From assembly GCF_004799755.1 (NCBI RefSeq), contig NZ_SLUB01000036.1:1-44335 (forward strand): a stretch of DNA of 44,335 bases, read 5' to 3'. This DNA is from Bacillus timonensis. Lineage in GTDB: Bacteria > Bacillota > Bacilli > Bacillales > Bacillaceae_L. The notes below the pieces were generated by a model. That model did not search any database. It was not told the DNA's origin and saw only the letters and a program-made list of their open reading frames with translations. The position numbers and the translations under genes are program-made. The stretch's first letter is position 1. Every line of letters begins with the position of its first letter. This document shows positions 40,315 to 44,335 of this stretch, one piece after another.

Positions 40315-40980
40315 TTAGCTAAATAAAGATGTGAAAAACTCAACTAAGAAAAATTTAACTTCGACTTCTTCCTCGTCATTATCATCTTGTTCTTCTTTAT
40401 CTTCCTTGTCCTTCTTATCTTTCTTATCAGTCTCTTGCTCAAGCGCTACATCTTTTCCTTCCTCATCAGATGCCTCAATAGCATCACCTGTCGAGAAATC
40501 TAAGAAACATAATGGCGGGAACAACACACACCACCAATTAGCCCCTTCAGCTTCACCTAATGAAATTAGGATGGCTTCATACTCACCTGCCGGATATAGG
40601 AATTGCCCATAAAGCTTTGTTGGAAATTTAACATTGCGTCCATAATCAACTGTATATGCTTGATTGCTATTTTCTTCTTCTAAAACGGCGGCAACAATTT
40701 TTTCGATTTCAGGCAGTCTTTCTTGAATCAACTCTCTAGCCGCTTCAATTGAAGTTAACTCTGCAACCCACTCTGTAATTTCTGCATTTACCGCATCACG
40801 TACCTTGCGCTTAAGTGCCTGATCTTCATCGGAATCACTGTTCGCTAAAATTCGTAGCCGAATGGCTTCATCCGGAATTACCTGTGGCTCCTGTGCACTT
40901 GTTTCTTTTATCAATAAATGGCTATTCGCCCCAATTAACAGTAAAAATATAAATAATACAATCGTCATTTGTTTACTCAT
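40315..40980 (-). CDS. spoIIR: Stage II sporulation protein R
   Basis: A 221-residue secreted signalling protein made in the forespore that triggers SpoIIGA processing of pro-sigma-E. An N-terminal signal segment (about 5-25) and the SpoIIR core (IPDEAIRLRILANSDSDEDQ, LYPAGEYEAILISLGEAEG, NWWCVLFPPLCFLD) are present. Near the C-terminus an unusual lysine/acid stretch (KDKKDKEDKEEQDDNDEEE) separates the core from the terminal VKFFLVEFFTSLFS. The start is supported by AAAGGATGG and a sigma-F-like promoter 25 bases upstream. Confidence 0.95.
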   Translation of the reverse strand: MSKQMTIVLFIFLLLIGANSHLLIKETSAQEPQVIPDEAIRLRILANSDSDEDQALKRKVRDAVNAEITEWVAELTSIEAARELIQERLPEIEKIVAAVLEEENSNQAYTVDYGRNVKFPTKLYGQFLYPAGEYEAILISLGEAEGANWWCVLFPPLCFLDFSTGDAIEASDEEGKDVALEQETDKKDKKDKEDKEEQDDNDEEEVEVKFFLVEFFTSLFS

Positions 40981-41005
40981 TTTCTAGCACCATCCTTTCA
41001 AAAAC

Positions 41006-41035
41006 CATTCTCGCCAAAAATATAGATTCCTAAAC
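41006..41035 (-). promoter_or_regulatory. Sigma-F-like promoter of spoIIR
   Basis: On the minus strand GTTTA (41035-41031), 15 bp, GGCGAGAATG (41015-41006). The -10 fits GGnnAnAnTG exactly, and the -35 differs by one base from GTATA. spoIIR is a known sigma-F gene. Confidence 0.7.
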
Positions 41036-41131
41036 TACCAAATTTGAAAAATCTATTAATCTATTTTTTCAGTTTTTTGTCAGTCTAGGATTAAAGACTA
41101 CGAAAGAACGCCACCTCGTGTGGGTATAAAA

Positions 41132-41180
41132 ACAAAATGTCAAGTTGACTTTACAAAATGTATGGTTTACTTTACAATGT
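41132..41180 (+). promoter_or_regulatory. Three 21-bp-spaced operator-like repeats before the XRE gene
   Basis: ACAAAATGT at 41132-41140 and 41153-41161, and ACAATGT at 41174-41180. Their starts are 21 bp apart, i.e. on the same DNA face. The second and third are extended (ACTTTACAAAATGT and ACTTTACAATGT). TTGACT at 41145 could be a -35. Autoregulation by the XRE protein is the simplest reading. Confidence 0.55.
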
Positions 41181-41208
41181 GAGTAGAAACAAATGGAGGA
41201 TATTGTAA

Positions 41209-41418
41209 ATGGAGATTAAAAATCGCGTGAAAGAACTCCGCGCAAAGCACAGCTTGACACAAGGCGCACTTGCTGAAAAGGTCAATGTCACACGGCAAAC
41301 CATTGTCGCGCTGGAAAAAGGAAGCTATGTCCCTTCACTCTTACTCGCAATGAATATCGCACGAACGTTTCACTTGCCAATTGAAGAAATTTTTTATTTG
41401 GAGGATGAGGAAAAATGA
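41209..41418 (+). CDS. XRE-family helix-turn-helix regulator
   Basis: A 69-residue single-domain DNA-binding protein beginning MEIKNRVKELRAKHSLTQGA. The helix-turn-helix is LTQGALAEKVNVTRQTIVAL with EKGSYVPSLLLAMNIAR. GGAGGATA precedes ATG. Small XRE proteins of this type are commonly paired with a membrane protein gene, here overlapping by four bases. No metal or ligand pocket is evident. The pair is inserted between prmC and spoIIR on the opposite strand. Confidence 0.92.
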   Translation: MEIKNRVKELRAKHSLTQGALAEKVNVTRQTIVALEKGSYVPSLLLAMNIARTFHLPIEEIFYLEDEEK

Positions 41419-41888
41419 GTATTTTTCGTAATGTGGTGTATTCGATTATTTCAATCGGACTGATGGGTTGGGCGTTTTCAACGATGTATTATGCACATTT
41501 AGACTTTGCCAATATCGTGAAAACCAATCAAGAGCCACCTTGGACCGTCGAAATTAATATGCTGCCCGCGTTTATTACAATCCTTGTAGGCATTATTTTT
41601 ACTGCCACTATACTACCAAAGCTGAAAAAGAAACGTAAATCATGGAAAAGTGCATTTCTGTTGCCAGTTGAATTTGAAGAAGGAGATGAGCGCGAAAAAG
41701 AACTCACCGGAAAAGCATGTCGGGCGTCTTATATTAGTATGTGGTACACGTTTCCGATTATCACAGCCCTCTTTTTTGTCTATCCATTCATCTCAGATTC
41801 CGTTCCATACTATCCCATTCTCTTACTACTACTATATCCGTTGATTCAGATTATCGTTTATTTTATTTCTTGGAAGCGTAACTACTAA
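41415..41888 (+). CDS. Four-helix membrane protein paired with XRE regulator
   Basis: A 157-residue protein with four membrane helices (about 8-26, 50-68, 110-126, 132-152). A cytoplasmic loop contains EFEEGDEREKELTGKACRAS, a motif I associate with DUF2178-like membrane partners of XRE regulators. Function is unknown. Its start is coupled to the regulator by an ATGA overlap, and a shared terminator lies downstream. Confidence 0.75.
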   Translation: MSIFRNVVYSIISIGLMGWAFSTMYYAHLDFANIVKTNQEPPWTVEINMLPAFITILVGIIFTATILPKLKKKRKSWKSAFLLPVEFEEGDEREKELTGKACRASYISMWYTFPIITALFFVYPFISDSVPYYPILLLLLYPLIQIIVYFISWKRNY

Positions 41889-41906
41889 ACGGCTGTCGAT
41901 TCATTT

Positions 41907-41944
41907 AAAAAGGCTTGGGAACGCGTCCCCAAGCCTTTTTAAAA
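41907..41944. terminator. Bidirectional terminator between the XRE operon and prmC
   Basis: AAAAAGGCTTGGGAACGCGT and CCCCAAGCCTTTTT form a 10-bp stem with T-tracts on both strands. It overlaps the last codons of prmC. Confidence 0.88.
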
Positions 41945-42808
41945 CCCTATTTCCGCAAACACCATTCGGTCTTTGCCATTGATATCGTTTACGACCTCTA
42001 CTGTTGCTCTAGGAAATGTATCTCGTAACATGTCTGCAACAGATTCGCCTTGACCAATCCCGACCTCAAAGGCCACAATTCCTTTTTCTTTCAATGCAAT
42101 TGGAATTTCCTTCATAAACCTTCGATAAAAATCGAGGCCATCCTGACCGCCAACTAATGCACGGATTGGCTCATGGTCTTTTACCACTGTCGACAATGTC
42201 GCAATATCATCTTCTGGAATATAAGGTGGATTCGAAATAACTACATCAACCTTTATTCCTTCAGCCATTAACGGTCCTAATAAATCTCCTTCAAAAAACG
42301 ATACTTTCGCACCTAATCGGATCGCATTTTCCTTCGCCACATCTATAGAAGCTTTTGCAATATCAACTGTCATTACATCAAGGTACTCATTTTCAAGAGC
42401 AAGTGTAATCGAGATTGCACCACTTCCTGTCCCCACATCCACAACCTTAATTACTTCCGTTTTATTAAATAAACGCTCTATTCTCGCAAGCAACCCTTGA
42501 ACCAACTCTTCTGTCTCAGGTCTCGGGATTAAAACTTCCCCATTCACCAAAAATCTTCGCCCATAAAACTCCTCGTAACCAATAATGTGTTGAACAGGAA
42601 TCCCACTCACAACCTTATCAACAGCCGCCACAAACTTTTCTTTCACTTTAGGATCTAGTTCCTCACGAAGTTCTCCAAGTAGCTTTGCTCTACTCATCCC
42701 CAGATAATGACACAACAACATTTCCGAAATATTCTCGTCCCGACCATTTTCCTTTAAAAAAGAAGAAGCCCATTTGAGGGCTTCAAATATTTTATGAAAT
42801 TCCGCCAT
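41939..42808 (-). CDS. prmC: Peptide chain release factor glutamine methyltransferase
   Basis: A 289-residue SAM-dependent enzyme that methylates the GGQ glutamine of release factors, including RF1 encoded just upstream. The N-terminal helical domain (about 1-80) binds the release factor. The SAM site is [16 protein letters not shown] (about 122-137), and the NPPY motif is at 193-196. ATG overlaps the prfA stop by one base (TAATG). Confidence 0.95.
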   Translation of the reverse strand: MAEFHKIFEALKWASSFLKENGRDENISEMLLCHYLGMSRAKLLGELREELDPKVKEKFVAAVDKVVSGIPVQHIIGYEEFYGRRFLVNGEVLIPRPETEELVQGLLARIERLFNKTEVIKVVDVGTGSGAISITLALENEYLDVMTVDIAKASIDVAKENAIRLGAKVSFFEGDLLGPLMAEGIKVDVVISNPPYIPEDDIATLSTVVKDHEPIRALVGGQDGLDFYRRFMKEIPIALKEKGIVAFEVGIGQGESVADMLRDTFPRATVEVVNDINGKDRMVFAEIGF

Positions 42809-43875
42809 TATTCGGCTTGCTCCATTTTTCTAGCTTGGTCTTCCATGATTAAGGCATCAATCACTTCATCAAGCTTTCCAGTTAGGATTTGATCAAGCTT
42901 TTGAATCGTTAAGCCAATACGGTGGTCGGTCACACGGTTTTGCGGGAAATTGTACGTACGGATACGCTCTGAACGGTCTCCTGTACCTACGGCTTGCTTA
43001 CGGTTTTGGTCGTATTCCGCTTGTGCTTCTTGTTGGAATTTATCGTAAACACGCGCGCGCAATACTTTCATTGCTTTTTCCTTATTTTTAATTTGAGATT
43101 TCTCATCCTGACAGGAAACCACAGTTCCAGTTGGCAAGTGCGTTAAACGAACCGCTGACATCGTGGTGTTAACACTTTGTCCTCCTGGGCCACTGGATGC
43201 AAATGTATCAACACGAATATCTTTTTCATGAATTTCCACTTCAACCTCTTCTGCTTCAGGTAATACCGCAACAGTCGCTGTTGATGTGTGGATACGTCCG
43301 CCTGACTCCGTTTCAGGAACACGTTGCACACGATGTGCCCCATTTTCAAATTTCAATTTCGAATAGGCACCTTTTCCGGTTATCATAAAAATGATTTCTT
43401 TATATCCACCCACACCAGTTGTGTTGGCATCCATGACTTCAGTTTTCCAACCTTGGTGCTCAGCAAAGCGGCTGTACATACGGTAAAGATCACCGGCAAA
43501 TAGTGCAGCCTCATCTCCACCTGCAGCACCGCGTATTTCCATGATAACGTTTTTGTCATCGTTTGGATCCTTCGGCAGTAACAGCACGTGAAGACGCTCC
43601 TCGAGCTCCTCCATTTGGTCCTCAAGTTCATTAATTTCTTCCTTCACCATTTCACGCATTTCGGCATCGAGCTTGTCTTCAAGCATCGCTTTCGCATCGG
43701 TTAATTGTTCCTTAACCTCTTTGTACTCTCTATATTTCTCAACGGTTTCTTGTATATCAGATTGTTCTTTTGAATATTCACGTAGTTTATTTGTGTCACT
43801 CACGATATCTGGATCACTTAATAGTTCATTTAATTTTTCATAACGAGCTTCTACAGCCTCTAAACGATCGAACAC
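42808..43875 (-). CDS. prfA: Peptide chain release factor 1
   Basis: A 355-residue factor for UAA/UAG termination. The codon-recognition PxT motif is PET (187-189, in [12 protein letters not shown]) and the catalytic GGQ is at 231-233 ([12 protein letters not shown]). I chose GTG 43875, which has GAGGTG six bases upstream and gives [19 protein letters not shown], close to B. subtilis RF1. A GTG at 43884 would add three residues but has no ribosome site. It is coupled to prmC. Confidence 0.96.
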   Translation of the reverse strand: MFDRLEAVEARYEKLNELLSDPDIVSDTNKLREYSKEQSDIQETVEKYREYKEVKEQLTDAKAMLEDKLDAEMREMVKEEINELEDQMEELEERLHVLLLPKDPNDDKNVIMEIRGAAGGDEAALFAGDLYRMYSRFAEHQGWKTEVMDANTTGVGGYKEIIFMITGKGAYSKLKFENGAHRVQRVPETESGGRIHTSTATVAVLPEAEEVEVEIHEKDIRVDTFASSGPGGQSVNTTMSAVRLTHLPTGTVVSCQDEKSQIKNKEKAMKVLRARVYDKFQQEAQAEYDQNRKQAVGTGDRSERIRTYNFPQNRVTDHRIGLTIQKLDQILTGKLDEVIDALIMEDQARKMEQAE

Positions 43876-43909
43876 AGTCTTCACCTCAAATTTAGTCCAT
43901 AACAGTATA

Positions 43910-43939
43910 ATTATAGTATAGGGTACCCATATAGGTCAA
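43910..43939 (-). promoter_or_regulatory. prfA-prmC promoter with GGGTACCC in the spacer
   Basis: On the minus strand TTGACC (43939-43934), 18 bp, TATAAT (43915-43910). The spacer TATATGGGTACCCTATA contains the perfect palindrome GGGTACCC. Confidence 0.7.
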
Positions 43940-44021
43940 AGCAAATTACGGTGGGATGAATGTTTGACGTTTAACAATACTCATTTGGCATGCTTACGTT
44001 TCTAGGTTACCCCTAGTTTCT

Positions 44022-44335
44022 ATTTTTTTGGTAGAGCGAGGGTGCTCCAAACCTCTTGGACTGTCTCAGTTTCCTTTTTTTAGGAGAGTGGGGGTACTCC
44101 AGACCTCTTGGACTGCCTCAGGTTTCCATCTTTTAGGAAAGTGAGGGTACTCCAGACACCTTGGACTGCCTCGGGTTTCCTTTTTTTAGGAGAGTGGGGG
44201 TACTCCAGACCTCTTGGACTGCCTTGGGTTTCCTTTTTTTAGGAGAGTGGGGGTGCTCCAGACACCTTGGACTGCCTCGGGTTTCCTTTTTCTAGGAGAG
44301 TTAGGGTACTCCAGACACCTTGGATTGCCTCGTGT
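44022..44335. repeat. 53-bp tandem repeat array running off the right edge
   Basis: The CTCCAGAC(A/C) point recurs at 44045, 44097, 44150, 44203, 44256 and 44309; spacing is 52, then 53 four times. The unit reads CTCCAGACACCTTGGACTGC, CTCGGGTTTCCTTTTTTTAG, GAGAGTGGGGGTA. GGAGAGT can pair with ACTCC across the unit boundary as a small hairpin. Copies differ at several positions. The gap between prfA and the edge holds nothing else apart from the prfA promoter. Confidence 0.85.

Overview
The window looks like chromosomal DNA from a spore-forming, Bacillus-type Firmicute (Bacillaceae). Evidence: spoIID and spoIIR with sigma-E- and sigma-F-like promoters, GGAGG ribosome sites, murA beside spoIID, YwlE-type arginine phosphatase, and the B. 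subtilis-like order prfA-prmC-spoIIR-ywlB-ywlC-mntP-ywlE-rpiB-ywlG-glyA-upp-atp-ywzB-murA-spoIID. The subunit c sequence is of the ordinary H+ type without alkaliphile motifs. Genus cannot be fixed from the sequence alone. Almost all genes are on the minus strand, so the conserved order reads from the right edge to the left.

Right part (44.3 to 29 kb): a 53-bp tandem-repeat array, then prfA-prmC, a plus-strand XRE regulator/membrane-protein pair, spoIIR, a GNAT gene, a dense DnaA-box cluster, tsaC (ywlC), mntP, ywlE, a chemotaxis receptor without a sensor domain, rpiB, ywlG, an ECF sigma/anti-sigma pair, glyA with a PurR-like promoter, a plus-strand SPFH/ribbon-helix-helix pair, and upp. Middle (29 to 19 kb): a Vpr-like secreted subtilase, then the complete F-type ATP synthase operon atpZ-I-B-E-F-H-A-G-D-C. 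A second ECF sigma/DUF4179 anti-sigma pair follows (19 to 17 kb).

Left part (16 to 1 kb): an 11-gene complex I operon nuoABCDHIJKLMN, which lacks nuoE, F and G and whose NuoC carries a roughly 305-residue Ala/Lys repeat extension. Then DUF1146 (ywzB), murA, spoIID, a plus-strand VanZ-family gene and a second repeat array. The conserved core is thus energy metabolism (complex I plus ATP synthase), C1/nucleotide salvage (glyA, upp), translation termination, and sporulation/cell wall. Accessory genes (two sigma pairs, protease, MCP, XRE pair, SPFH pair, VanZ) are inserted between the conserved blocks.

The most unusual signals are non-coding. (i) Three separate intergenic arrays have unrelated-looking units but the same 52-53 bp period and a hairpin per unit. 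(ii) A 208-bp four-way-junction (cloverleaf) element has perfect 15-bp terminal inverted repeats, one of which contains the probable -35 box of the nuo promoter. (iii) There is a cluster of seven perfect DnaA boxes at ywlC. (iv) Three operator-like repeats are spaced exactly 21 bp apart before the XRE gene. (v) A protease ribosome site lies inside a terminator hairpin. All positions were read by eye; no database or folding program was run.
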